64,000 nucleotides of DNA from Clostridia bacterium (GTDB lineage: Bacteria > Bacillota > Clostridia > Lachnospirales > Lachnospiraceae), in assembly GCA_910575725.1 (NCBI GenBank), contig CAJTFE010000012.1, forward strand, positions 1-64,000. Reading direction: 5' to 3'. Made by a program: the position numbers and the translations under genes. The notes beneath the pieces were generated by a model. The model did no database searches. It saw only the letters and a program-made list of their open reading frames with translations, and had not been told where the DNA came from. Positions within the stretch are counted from its first letter, which is position 1; every line of letters starts with the position of its first letter. This document shows positions 33,854 to 43,398 of this stretch, piece after piece.

Positions 33854-34693
33854 CTACTGCTCATTTTCCAAGACCTGTATATAGAAATAATAGTGTGCTA
33901 TACCACCATAACCGCTTTTTTTAGTATCCCATTCAGCAACGACTTCATAAATATATCCGCCTGGTTTCAACTCTATTTCATAGCTGTCTATATCTATATT
34001 TTCACTGCTTGCATCATGGTCGTTCCAATGCTTCTCGTTCCAGCACTGAATATTTAAAATTGAACTGGGGTTCTCTGAAAAATTCAAAGCAGCTGTTGTC
34101 TCTGAGGTTTCATATTTGAAAAGCAAACTTTCGCAATCCAGCGGATGCGGACTATCGGTTTGTGTTTCGGTAGAAGTTCCGTCACTATTTCTTTTCTGCC
34201 ACACATAAGCCCCCAACAGCGTATCAAAAGCAGTTTCATCACTTATGACAGTTAATCTGGGCGGAGCCTCTAATATTATATTGGCATTTTCATCATTTAA
34301 CAGTCTGTTTGCATATGCACTAAGTGCCTGGCATGGTTCGTATTTCGTCTTATAACCAACACCGTCAATCACAAAGAATGGGTTATATCCCATAACTTCT
34401 GTCTGTGTTCCGTCTGATAATTTCAGTGTAAAAATCACGCCTTGTCCGCTATACTCTGTATAGGAATTGTCTTCATTATAGATAACCACGTCATTCAAAT
34501 ATCCTGTTAATTCCTCAATTTCTTCAATTTGAATGGTTGTGTCCGGCGGAGTCAATCGTACTGTGGCTGACACTATTTCCGATGGTTCCAAATCTTTAAA
34601 TGGCTTTTTCTCGCCAACAGCATAGGAAACAATAATGATAATTCCTATAAATAATATGCATGTTAATATAACTACCAGCGCCTTCTTTTTCAT
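33854..34693 (-). CDS. Membrane-anchored protein of unknown function
   Basis: 279 residues: a hydrophobic N-terminal helix (LVVILTCILFIGIIIIVSYA) and an extracellular domain with many short strands (SGQGVIFTLKLSDGTQTEVMGYNPF in parts). The Cys residues are few and far apart. It resembles families of extracytoplasmic proteins in Lachnospiraceae, but I cannot name one. It is flanked by unrelated genes, so its context gives no clue. Confidence 0.6.
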   Translation of the reverse strand: MKKKALVVILTCILFIGIIIIVSYAVGEKKPFKDLEPSEIVSATVRLTPPDTTIQIEEIEELTGYLNDVVIYNEDNSYTEYSGQGVIFTLKLSDGTQTEVMGYNPFFVIDGVGYKTKYEPCQALSAYANRLLNDENANIILEAPPRLTVISDETAFDTLLGAYVWQKRNSDGTSTETQTDSPHPLDCESLLFKYETSETTAALNFSENPSSILNIQCWNEKHWNDHDASSENIDIDSYEIELKPGGYIYEVVAEWDTKKSGYGGIAHYYFYIQVLENEQ

Positions 34694-34842
34694 ACCGCCT
34701 CTCCTCGTATCTTCATAATCTATATAGATGCTAAAGCAAAAACTTTCGTTATCATATTTATGCTTTCCGACTTTTCAATGGGTAAATAATCACGGAATCT
34801 TATTCCGATTAGTCCTCGATAAAATAGAATTGTTATATCGGC

Positions 34843-35268
34843 TTAATCCTTATAGTAGTTCAGCATATGCTCATAAATATTCCTGGTCTGTTCTTCATCT
34901 CCCCAGGATAAAGGGTCATCTGCATAGCACAGAGTCCAAAATGGCTCTATATTCTGGATATTTCCCGGAAGATTTTCCCACAAATTATACATTCGGCCTG
35001 CAAAATGCTTTATATCCGGACAATTAACATAAGCTGTTTTTAATTTACTCATTAAAATCCTTCCGAATTGTTCAAGATCAAGATTATTGTAGTCAATATG
35101 TGTTCTTATATAAATAATCGCTTTTTTCATGTCTGTTTCCCATTCCAAATAGAGCAGCTCATTATCCTCGGGGGTATTGAGAAATAATTCATCAAGCCGT
35201 TTATTATACTCATCTTCAGTTATCAATTCCTCATAAAGCAAAATCGCATAAACCAACAATTCCTCCAT
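34843..35268 (-). CDS. Small acidic protein of unknown function
   Basis: 141 residues, strongly acidic, rich in Tyr, Trp, Leu and Glu, helical, soluble. ATG 35268 is preferred over 35283 because GAGGTG sits upstream. Size and composition resemble immunity proteins of polymorphic toxin systems, but no toxin gene is nearby, so this is only an impression. Confidence 0.5.
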   Translation of the reverse strand: MEELLVYAILLYEELITEDEYNKRLDELFLNTPEDNELLYLEWETDMKKAIIYIRTHIDYNNLDLEQFGRILMSKLKTAYVNCPDIKHFAGRMYNLWENLPGNIQNIEPFWTLCYADDPLSWGDEEQTRNIYEHMLNYYKD

Positions 35269-35401
35269 GATAACACCTCTCAATCCAATTTTCCCGCCAT
35301 TCAGCTTCCAAGCGGCGAATTCCCACTCTCCTTTTCATGCCGCAAAAATGATAGATTTTAGTTTTTCCATATGTAGTTTCAAAAAGCCGATAGTATTCAA
35401 A

Positions 35402-35449
35402 ACAAAAAGGCGCTCTCCGCCACGCAGTTCCCTGCGAGTATAAGAGCGC
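35402..35449 (-). terminator. Terminator of the nucleoside operon
   Basis: GGCGCTCT and AGAGCGCC arms with a structured loop, followed on minus by TTTTTGTTTTG. It lies about 90 bases after the stop of the last operon gene. Confidence 0.75.
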
Positions 35450-35541
35450 CGCTGTTGACGGTATAATGATGCAATTATAGCAGAAATTTGTCTGTCACGC
35501 AAGGGCGCTGCGACAGCCACGCCGCCAAATCTGCGCCCCTG

Positions 35542-37797
35542 TTACTGTTCACTCCGTGCCCGGTAACACGCCCCTTCTGCCCTTAAATTCCGATATGCAC
35601 AATGGCTGCCCTCAAACACTGACATCCCCACAGCGCCCTGAAGATACGGCCCTTCGCAGTCTTCGTATTCCAGCAGCCTCTTCCCATCCACCAGAACCCA
35701 CAGTACAGCCCCCCTGCACTGCACCTCAATGCAGTAACACTTCCCCGTTTCCCAGAAAAATTCCGTCTCTGCCAGTATCTGATACCCATTCTTATTCTTC
35801 AGAAGCCCCAGCTTCCCTTCCCCATAAAATCCTGCCGCATAGGATCGCACAGCTCCCTGCACCCGCACATTCAGCAAATGTTTCTCTCCGCACAAGGGTT
35901 TAAGCTCCGCCGAAAGGCAGTAATCTCCAAATGTATGGCTTCCCGTATAGGTTTCCGCAAAATCTGTTCCTGACACATGCAGCCATTCGTCTTCAAGCCA
36001 GGTACTGCCCTTCACACGGGTAAACTGAGTAACCTCCCGCTGAGTGCTGCTCCAGTGCTCACACCAGGATTCCAGACATTCCTGTCGGAAATCCATTTCA
36101 TAATCAGGCTCACCACCATACTCCAGAATATCCAGGTAAGCCGTAAATAAACCGCCGCTTCCTTCTTCCTGAGCCGTAAACAACAGTCCGGCCTCACCCA
36201 GGCAGGCTCCTCGCTTAAAGGGAATCACAAACTCCAAATCCAGCCATGATTCCTTTTGACAGGGAATCTTTTTACCGGATAACAGCTCACCATCATTCAG
36301 ATCCCACACATACAACTGTACATATCCTTGAATTCCACACGCCAGTACCTTTGCCCGCAGGTATTGGCCCGGATAGATTCTAGGCGAAAAAGAAGGCTCA
36401 TAACGGTTGTCATACAAATCCTCCGCCCGGTAATAGGTCTTCTGATAAACATAGAGCTTCGCTCCTGCTCTCATTCCCTCTGCTTCCACCTTCAAAGAAC
36501 GCCGGCCTGTGCAGGACATCTCCGAAGTATTGTAGATTCTGTATAAAGCTTCCTGCCGGCAGCCCTCCCCAGCAGTATATTCCCTGTCTCCGTTCTCATC
36601 CTCCTCTGCCTGCTCCAAACGCACCCGCATAGCATGTGTGGAACCAGGATATTCAAAATGACAGCTCTCCAAATGATTTTCCAGCAGCTCCTTCCAGCTT
36701 CCCGGCAGTTCCACACCAGCCAGCGCAAAGGCCTGTCTGGCCATGCAGGATGCCCCATAAGGAACATCCATGATATTGAGGCTTCCCATAGTCCCAGAGC
36801 AAATAAGGAGATCATTCACTGCTCTTTGCCATTTTTCGTAATCAATTCCGGATATTCCTGCGCGCACGCCCATAATCGACCCAAGGTTTCCAACATTGCA
36901 GTCCGTATCCCACCCACACATATTGCAGATGCATAAGGTTCTGGCAAAATCATCTCCGCCATAGAGAAGGGCCAGGATCATGACTGCTGCATTTGGAATA
37001 ATGTGGCAGCTCCCCGGATACTTGTCATAGCCGAAATGCTCCTGAATAAAGGCCAGACACACCCTCCAGTCTCCCGTCTTATCCTTTTCCCAGAACTTGA
37101 GAACCTCCCTTACCATTTCCGCATACGCACAATCAGACGGAAGATAGGTGAGAGCCTTTTCAATCAGTTCCTCCATGGGCCATTCCTCAAAGGCAAGGCT
37201 GATGCAGACCGCCACAAAGACACCGCCCCAGATTCCATTGCCGTCATGGGTGACACTGGCTGCTTCCCTGGCCAGCTCTGCCGCCTGTCCGGGATTGCCG
37301 GGAGACACAAGCCCCCAGGGATCAATAAAAATCTGTCCCCCGATCTGCTCCGCCATCGTTTTTCCATTCTTTTGGATACTTCCGCTTAAAGGGGCGGGAA
37401 TTCCCTGCCTGAGATTCAAGTATGCTGTATGTTCCGTAGATAAACCGTAACCGCCCCACCAGAAAAATCCATGCTCATAGGGCGCATAATTCAACAAGGC
37501 CTCCGCCACATCCTGCGCCGTAAGCTTCCTCCCCGGTTCCACCTGTTCCAAGGCCCTCACAAGAAAAACCGGCCCGTTGCTGTCATCATCCGCGGCAAAA
37601 TTTCCGTAATCCACAGGATAATCCCACAGCTCCCCGTATTTTTTCTGAATCTCTTCGCTGCTCCAGCCCTCAACAGGCGCACCCATGCGGATACCGATAA
37701 CCTTTCCCAGCCATCCTGCATAGATCCGCTCCAGGGTATTTTCATTTAACTGATACGTATTTTCGTCTTTTTTCAGACCTTTTACAGGAACTCCCAC
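35542..37797 (-). CDS. ADP-ribosylglycohydrolase-family enzyme with a C-terminal lectin-like domain
   Basis: 751 residues. Residues 25-345 are an ADP-ribosylglycohydrolase (DraG/ARH) fold with metal-binding residues in FAADDDSNGPVFL and WDTDCNVGNLGSIMG. The last about 200 residues (from MDFRQECLESW) look like a concanavalin/LamG beta-sandwich. Normal ARH enzymes are 300-350 residues, so this is a fusion. It is the last gene of an ABC transporter and nucleoside phosphorylase operon, so it likely hydrolyses an N-glycosidic bond of an imported nucleoside or nucleotide-sugar instead of a protein. Signal peptide not seen, so cytoplasmic. Confidence 0.8.
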   Translation of the reverse strand: MGVPVKGLKKDENTYQLNENTLERIYAGWLGKVIGIRMGAPVEGWSSEEIQKKYGELWDYPVDYGNFAADDDSNGPVFLVRALEQVEPGRKLTAQDVAEALLNYAPYEHGFFWWGGYGLSTEHTAYLNLRQGIPAPLSGSIQKNGKTMAEQIGGQIFIDPWGLVSPGNPGQAAELAREAASVTHDGNGIWGGVFVAVCISLAFEEWPMEELIEKALTYLPSDCAYAEMVREVLKFWEKDKTGDWRVCLAFIQEHFGYDKYPGSCHIIPNAAVMILALLYGGDDFARTLCICNMCGWDTDCNVGNLGSIMGVRAGISGIDYEKWQRAVNDLLICSGTMGSLNIMDVPYGASCMARQAFALAGVELPGSWKELLENHLESCHFEYPGSTHAMRVRLEQAEEDENGDREYTAGEGCRQEALYRIYNTSEMSCTGRRSLKVEAEGMRAGAKLYVYQKTYYRAEDLYDNRYEPSFSPRIYPGQYLRAKVLACGIQGYVQLYVWDLNDGELLSGKKIPCQKESWLDLEFVIPFKRGACLGEAGLLFTAQEEGSGGLFTAYLDILEYGGEPDYEMDFRQECLESWCEHWSSTQREVTQFTRVKGSTWLEDEWLHVSGTDFAETYTGSHTFGDYCLSAELKPLCGEKHLLNVRVQGAVRSYAAGFYGEGKLGLLKNKNGYQILAETEFFWETGKCYCIEVQCRGAVLWVLVDGKRLLEYEDCEGPYLQGAVGMSVFEGSHCAYRNLRAEGACYRARSEQ

Positions 37798-37831
37798 GTA
37801 AAACTCCTTTCCATAGATAACAGAAGCTATT

Positions 37832-38755
37832 TTACCCCTGCTTATGCTTTCTGGCTGCCGCCACCGAATAAAAGATCACGCCCAGAAGCACGCCCACATA
37901 GGGAATGATATTGATAAGCTCACTGGGGAGATCGTAGAGCAGGAATACGTTAGTTATTGCCTGAAACACGGAAAAAATCATGGACACAATCAACAGCAGT
38001 ACATAATTGATTCCGGCAATTCCCTGGGCTGCAATTCCGATCCAGCCTCTGCCCGCCACCATATCCTTAGAAAATATAGACGCATACCCCATTGTCATAT
38101 AAGCTCCGCCTATGGCCGCCGTCAGACCGGAGAGCAGCATGGACAGCAGCTTCATTCTGGTCACATGAATCCCAACCGAACGGGCCGCCTGCTCGTTGAG
38201 GCCACAGGCCTTCATCTGCATTCCAATGGGCGTCTTATAAATCATAATATACAGCAGAATCACCAGCACAACCGTCACATAGGTAAGAAGATAATGGCCG
38301 GAAATAATTTCCCCCAGAATGGGAATATCCTGAATCAGAGGAATATCCACCACAGGCAGAACCTTCGAGGACAGATTGGCGCTGGAGCCCTTGCTGTTGG
38401 TAAACTGGTAAAGCAGAAATACGGTAAAAGAAGAGGCAAATGTATTCAGAGCAATGCCTACCAGCAGAGGCTGGGCCCCTAAAGACATGGAAAACATATA
38501 AATCATCAGCGCCATCACCACCCCAGTCAGCAGAGCAATCAAAAGCCCCAGCACCGCGCTCTGGGTCCAATAACTCCCCAGCACGGCCATCAGACAGCTC
38601 ATCAGCATAATACCTTCCACTGCAATATTCCCTACCCCCGTCAGAGCCGCCATGTAGGCACTGATCGAGGCCAGCACCAGCGGAACCGATACACGGATTA
38701 CTACATAGAGAAAGTTTGCTGAAAAAAAAGCTTCCGCAAAATTATCCCAGCTCAT
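37832..38755 (-). CDS. Nucleoside/BMP-type ABC transporter permease 2
   Basis: 307 residues with about eight membrane helices, of the permease family that pairs with BMP-type binding proteins (NupQ/YufQ-like). It overlaps the first permease by 14 bases. It transports nucleosides with 38742, 39823 and 41509. Confidence 0.85.
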   Translation of the reverse strand: MSWDNFAEAFFSANFLYVVIRVSVPLVLASISAYMAALTGVGNIAVEGIMLMSCLMAVLGSYWTQSAVLGLLIALLTGVVMALMIYMFSMSLGAQPLLVGIALNTFASSFTVFLLYQFTNSKGSSANLSSKVLPVVDIPLIQDIPILGEIISGHYLLTYVTVVLVILLYIMIYKTPIGMQMKACGLNEQAARSVGIHVTRMKLLSMLLSGLTAAIGGAYMTMGYASIFSKDMVAGRGWIGIAAQGIAGINYVLLLIVSMIFSVFQAITNVFLLYDLPSELINIIPYVGVLLGVIFYSVAAARKHKQG

Positions 38756-39845
38756 CCTTCATGCCCTCCTTCAATAGTTTTCTCTCCCGGAAACGAACTA
38801 AAAATCTCTGGGAAGACACCAAAAGCACCAGAATTGCCTGTACGATGGATATAATCTCCACCGGCACATTGGTGGTTAGGGACACAACCTCTGCTCCCTT
38901 CTTCAGATACGCAATTCCAAAAGATGCAATCAAAATTCCCACAGGATGATTGTCAGCCAGTGTTGCCATAAGAATTCCATCCCAGCCAAGGCCCGGCAGA
39001 TCTGTCCACTGAAACCGGTCATAGAGACTCAAAAGCTCTGTGGAAGTCCCAAGCCCGGCAATGGCGCCTGCAATGGCGTGTACCATCATATACATTGCAA
39101 ATACACTGATTCCCGAATAATGGGCAAATCTGCTGTTGATTCCAGTGATTCGTATGGAATATCCAAGCCTTGTCTTATAGATCAGTACATAGACAAAGAC
39201 CACCGTGAGAATCAGCAGAAGAAAGCTGACTGTAATACGTGTTCCTGGAAAAAGAATGTCCAGCTTTGCGCTGTCCGAAAAGACCTTAGAAGCCACAGCC
39301 GCAAATCCTTCGTCCCGGATCCCGGTCCTTTTCAGGAAAAACAGGCCCACACCCAGCATAATATTATTCAGCATCAAGGTAGACACAACCTCGTTGGTAT
39401 TGTATCTGGCCTTTAAAAATCCCGTGATTCCCATCAAAAAGCTTCCCAGAAGACAGGATATCAGAATACACAGGAGGGGATGCACAAATCCGTTCCCTAT
39501 CTGCTGGACTGCCGCCGCTGCGCAGGCCACTCCGCAGATATAATAGAGCCCCTCCACAAACAGGTTAAAAACGCCCATTTTAAATAACAGCGCCGCAGAC
39601 AGCCCGGCAAAAGCCACTGGAATCATCATCTCAATGGTATTTCCAAAATACCGCAGCTTTTTCACCGGCGAAGTCAGAATTATGATAAAATTCTCCAGCG
39701 GGTGATCCGAAACAAGCGCCAGCACTACAAAGGTGATCCCAAGCGCAATCAGTGTGGAGATCAAAATTTTTACAATCTTAAATACAAACTCATTGGTTAT
39801 GGATAACCGGCCCTTTAAGGATTTAAGCTTGTCCATGTTCCGCAC
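38742..39845 (-). CDS. Nucleoside/BMP-type ABC transporter permease 1
   Basis: 367 residues with about nine membrane helices, of the NupP/YufP-like family. It overlaps the ATPase gene by 23 bases and the second permease by 14. The pair forms the membrane channel for nucleoside uptake. Confidence 0.85.
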   Translation of the reverse strand: MRNMDKLKSLKGRLSITNEFVFKIVKILISTLIALGITFVVLALVSDHPLENFIIILTSPVKKLRYFGNTIEMMIPVAFAGLSAALLFKMGVFNLFVEGLYYICGVACAAAAVQQIGNGFVHPLLCILISCLLGSFLMGITGFLKARYNTNEVVSTLMLNNIMLGVGLFFLKRTGIRDEGFAAVASKVFSDSAKLDILFPGTRITVSFLLLILTVVFVYVLIYKTRLGYSIRITGINSRFAHYSGISVFAMYMMVHAIAGAIAGLGTSTELLSLYDRFQWTDLPGLGWDGILMATLADNHPVGILIASFGIAYLKKGAEVVSLTTNVPVEIISIVQAILVLLVSSQRFLVRFRERKLLKEGMKDELG

Positions 39846-41385
39846 CTCCCGCTCCCTCTTCCTGCCGTTTTACGCCCAGCATGTACAGGCCCAGTTCCTT
39901 TTCATCGAACTTGGCTGGATCCTCAAAGCAGCCGGCAATCTTTCCCTCATACATCACCAGAATCCGGTCAGACAGATTGATGACTTCGTTAATGTCTGCG
40001 CTCACCAGCAGGATTCCGGCTCCCTGATTGCGAAGCTCAATGAGTTGAATATGAATAAATTCCGCACTTCCGATATCAATTCCATGGACTGGCTGTTCGG
40101 CAATCAGGCATTTGGGATTCGCATGGTATTCCCTTGCCACTACCACCTTCTGAATGTTGCCGCCTGAAAGACTGTCGATCCGCTGCCTTGCATTTTTCGC
40201 CTTTACGGAAAATTTATCAATCAGCATTTCAGCCTCTTCCTGTATCCTTTTTATCTTTAAAAAGGGACCCTTGTTCAGATCCGGACGCTCATAAAAGGTA
40301 GAAATGGCATTGTCTGTAATGCTGGCCGCCCCTGCGGTCCCATCCTCCATCCGATCCTCCGGAATATAAGCCAGGCCGCTCTGCCGCTTATCATGAATGT
40401 TGAGATGGGTAATGTCTTTTCCATCCACCACGACGGTTCCGCTTCCATAATCAATCAGTCCGGTAATGCAGCGTATCAGCTCAGACTGGCCGTTGCCCTG
40501 CACCCCCGCAATGCCGAGAATCTCTCCGCTCTTCACTGAGAAAGACACTTTATCCAATACCGGCACTCCGTTCTGGGTCAGGCTCAGATCCTTTACCTCC
40601 AGAATCGTTTTCTGCTCCGGCACTTCCCTGCGCAGATGGCTGTAATCCGCCGCCACTTCTCTGCCCACAATCAGCCGGGCCATCTCCTCCAGAGAAATAT
40701 CTTCTGCATTGTAAGTTCCCCTGCCTGATCCGTTCCGCATAATGGTGATTCGATCGCTGATCCGTTTGACCTCATTGAGCTTATGGGAAATAAAGAGGAT
40801 TGTATGTCCGGTCTCCTTAAAATGCATCAGCTGCCGGAACAAAAGTTCCGTCTCCTGGGGAGTCAGCACGGAAGTAGGTTCATCCAGAATGATAACCTCC
40901 GCATTTCGATAGAGCGTTTTTAGGATCTCTACCTTCTGCTTTTCTCCCACGGACAGATCGGAAATTTTTTTCGTCACATCTATACCGAACTGATATTGGT
41001 CGGAAAGCTCCTGGGTCCGCTTTACGGCTGTCTTATGATCCGTAAAGATCTTCATTTTCTTTGGTTCATTTCCCAGAATAATACTGTCCGCTGCTGTATA
41101 GGAGGGGATCAGCATAAAATGCTGATGCACCATACCGATCCCCGCCTCAATGGCTTCCATGGATCCGGAAAACGTAACCTCTTTTCCTTTGTACCGCATG
41201 GTGCCGCTGGAAGCCTGCTCGATTCCAAAGATAATTTTCATTAAGGTAGACTTCCCCGCACCATTCTCACCTACAATAGAATGAATTTCGCCCTTCCGGA
41301 ATGAAATATTGATATCCCGGTTGGCAACCACTCCGTTGCCATACACCTTATTGATCTGGCTTAATTCAAGGATATAATCTTCCAC
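39823..41385 (-). CDS. Nucleoside ABC transporter ATPase (double ABC domain)
   Basis: 520 residues with two ABC domains. The first has GENGAGKST, LSVGEKQK and VIILDEPTSVL. The second has GVQGNGQSE, LSGGNIQKVVVA and CLIAEQPVHGIDIG, where the Walker A is degenerate, as in sugar/nucleoside ABC proteins such as RbsA and NupO. It is separated from the BMP lipoprotein gene by the palindromic repeat at 41401, which may lower its expression. Confidence 0.9.
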   Translation of the reverse strand: MEDYILELSQINKVYGNGVVANRDINISFRKGEIHSIVGENGAGKSTLMKIIFGIEQASSGTMRYKGKEVTFSGSMEAIEAGIGMVHQHFMLIPSYTAADSIILGNEPKKMKIFTDHKTAVKRTQELSDQYQFGIDVTKKISDLSVGEKQKVEILKTLYRNAEVIILDEPTSVLTPQETELLFRQLMHFKETGHTILFISHKLNEVKRISDRITIMRNGSGRGTYNAEDISLEEMARLIVGREVAADYSHLRREVPEQKTILEVKDLSLTQNGVPVLDKVSFSVKSGEILGIAGVQGNGQSELIRCITGLIDYGSGTVVVDGKDITHLNIHDKRQSGLAYIPEDRMEDGTAGAASITDNAISTFYERPDLNKGPFLKIKRIQEEAEMLIDKFSVKAKNARQRIDSLSGGNIQKVVVAREYHANPKCLIAEQPVHGIDIGSAEFIHIQLIELRNQGAGILLVSADINEVINLSDRILVMYEGKIAGCFEDPAKFDEKELGLYMLGVKRQEEGAGGAEHGQA

Positions 41386-41400
41386 TCTTCCTTCTCCTTA

Positions 41401-41506
41401 TTCCAGTTCCGTAATATTCCTCACAGTACACTTTACCTAAATCTATTTCCAGTCACTTAAAACATGTGCCTGTAAATCGATTTGTGCACTGTGAGGAATA
41501 TTACTG
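41401..41506. repeat. Long imperfect palindrome, repeat family 1, copy 1
   Basis: The 106 bases fill the gap between the BMP and ATPase genes. Outer arms CCGTAATATTCCTCACAGT and ACTGTGAGGAATATTACTG pair, then AAATC-ATTT arms, then CAG-CAC with GTG-CTG near the loop. Copy 2 at 59344 has different bases in the arms but keeps the pairing (CCTCACAG to CCTC-AAG, CAC/GTG to CGC/GCG). It acts as a hairpin in the transcript, perhaps to set the ratio of binding protein to ATPase. Confidence 0.7.
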
Positions 41507-41508
41507 TT

Positions 41509-42603
41509 TTATTTCGCCTGCTGTGCCTCGGATTTAATCTCCTGCCACTCTGTGGGATCTCCGTTCAGAACACTAAATACCTCAATCTCTCCATTGGTCA
41601 CCCTCTCCAGCGCTTCCGCCACCTGATTTCGAACCTCCTCCGGTACAGTCTCAAGATAGTAATCATTTTCCACAAGCCCCACGCCGTTCTTTGCAATACC
41701 CAGATTCTCTACGGCGCCTCCGGAAAACTCTCCGGCAATGAGCTTGTCCACTGCGGTCTGCACGCCTACCTCTGCATTTTTCACAAATGAGGTAAGAATG
41801 GTCTTGGCATACTCCGGCTTGGAATCAATAAACTGCGCATACTGATCCTGATCTACGCCCAGCGCGTACACATTCTGCTCCGCACAGGCCTCGAAGACCC
41901 CGTTTCCCGCTCCGCCGGCAACCTGCCAGATTACATCAGCGCCGGAATTAATCATATTCAGGGTCATTTCCTTTGCCTTTGCTACATCCGTCCAGCTCTC
42001 CGGGTAACCGATAATTACCTGCACGCCCATATCATTGGCAACCTGGCAGTAACCGCCGATGAAATCGTCCATTGCATCGTTTTCCATACCCACGATTACG
42101 CCAATCACCTTATCATCGTTGGCCTGCTCCATATCGGATAAGGTTACAATACAGGAAAGCAGTCCGGCCACGTACCCAAGCTCCGCAGTGTCGTATTTTA
42201 CTGCATATACATTGTCATAATCCAGGGGATTGCCGAAATCAAAATTAAAGAACAGCTGATCCGGATACTTTTCCGCCGCTTCGTACAGATAATACTCATA
42301 GGTATCATTTCCCGATACAATCAAATCATAGCCGGATTCGCATACGTCTGTCATAACGCTGGTCCACTTGCTGGTATCCTCTCCTGCCTCAATCAGGGTT
42401 GTCTCTACATTCTCGTATTCCTCCACAATCTGTCGTCCTCTGTCTACCAGATCCCAGTAGGACTGATCTCCGATATAAGGTACTACAAAAGCAATCTTAT
42501 AGACCTTGTCCTCTCCTGCCTGCTCGTCCGACTTTCCTCCGCATCCGGCCAGGCTCAATACTGCCATTACCGCGGTTAAAAATAAAGCGATTTTTCTTCT
42601 CAT
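41509..42603 (-). CDS. BMP-family nucleoside-binding lipoprotein
   Basis: 364 residues: signal peptide with lipobox LAGC (Cys near 21), then a periplasmic-binding fold of the BMP/Med family (YKIAFVVPYIGDQSYWD, GVIVGMENDAMDDFIGGY). Such proteins bind purine nucleosides and hand them to the two permeases. It is encoded after the phosphorylase, whose stop overlaps its ATG. Confidence 0.9.
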   Translation of the reverse strand: MRRKIALFLTAVMAVLSLAGCGGKSDEQAGEDKVYKIAFVVPYIGDQSYWDLVDRGRQIVEEYENVETTLIEAGEDTSKWTSVMTDVCESGYDLIVSGNDTYEYYLYEAAEKYPDQLFFNFDFGNPLDYDNVYAVKYDTAELGYVAGLLSCIVTLSDMEQANDDKVIGVIVGMENDAMDDFIGGYCQVANDMGVQVIIGYPESWTDVAKAKEMTLNMINSGADVIWQVAGGAGNGVFEACAEQNVYALGVDQDQYAQFIDSKPEYAKTILTSFVKNAEVGVQTAVDKLIAGEFSGGAVENLGIAKNGVGLVENDYYLETVPEEVRNQVAEALERVTNGEIEVFSVLNGDPTEWQEIKSEAQQAK

Positions 42604-43379
42604 AAGCTTTTCCTCTCTTCGACGTTTTTCTTGATTTTTTTATGTTCCCGTTCCATTCTGACACATGCCTCAAGGGCAGTCCGGATTTCATTCTGTTCGC
42701 CCCACATGGCCTCTTCCTTTCCATTCACATAGGCATCGATCTCTTCTGTCAGATCTACCTCATATTCATTTACTGTATTGAGAATGGATGCGGTCCGAAT
42801 CCCTCTCAGACTTCCGATGGTGAAAAGAGCCGCAGTCTCCATATCTGCTCCGAGAATTCCCTTTTTCGACCAGTAATGGTCGATTTCCTCCTCCCTTTCT
42901 GTATAAAACGTGTCATGGCTTCGCACTTTTCCCACATAATAAGATACGCCGCAGGACTTTGCCGCCTCAATTACCTGAAATACCAGATCGGTATCCGGGA
43001 TAGCCGGATAGATACTCTCCACATATGACTTGCTGGTTCCCTCGTCCCGGACTGCACCGTTGGCGATAATCAGATCTCCCAGATGGATCTCTTTCTGAAG
43101 GGCTCCGCAGCTTCCAATGCGGATCATAGTTTTTACGCCAATCTGTTTCAGTTCCTCGATTGCAATTCCCACGGAAGTGCCTCCCATGCCGGTCGACATG
43201 ACTAGTACCTTTATTCCCTTGTAATACCCGGTTATACTCTTATATTCTCTGTTAAATGCAATTTCTTTCACCTGGGCAAGATACTTCTTTACCCTCTCCA
43301 CACGTGCCGGATCCCCTGGAAGAATCGCATACTCTGCCGCGTCTTCCCTCCTGCATCTGATATGTGGCTGTACGTCCAT
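42600..43379 (-). CDS. Nucleoside phosphorylase (uridine phosphorylase type)
   Basis: 259 residues of the PNP/UDP family: PGDPARVERV (phosphate), STGMGGTSVGIA, IRIGSCGAL and GADMETAALF (ribose and base contacts). It splits nucleosides to base and ribose-1-phosphate. It overlaps the lipoprotein gene by 4 bases (ATGA). This ties import and use of nucleosides together. Confidence 0.9.
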   Translation of the reverse strand: MDVQPHIRCRREDAAEYAILPGDPARVERVKKYLAQVKEIAFNREYKSITGYYKGIKVLVMSTGMGGTSVGIAIEELKQIGVKTMIRIGSCGALQKEIHLGDLIIANGAVRDEGTSKSYVESIYPAIPDTDLVFQVIEAAKSCGVSYYVGKVRSHDTFYTEREEEIDHYWSKKGILGADMETAALFTIGSLRGIRTASILNTVNEYEVDLTEEIDAYVNGKEEAMWGEQNEIRTALEACVRMEREHKKIKKNVEERKSL

Positions 43380-43398
43380 TCCTGAACCTCCTGTTTCC

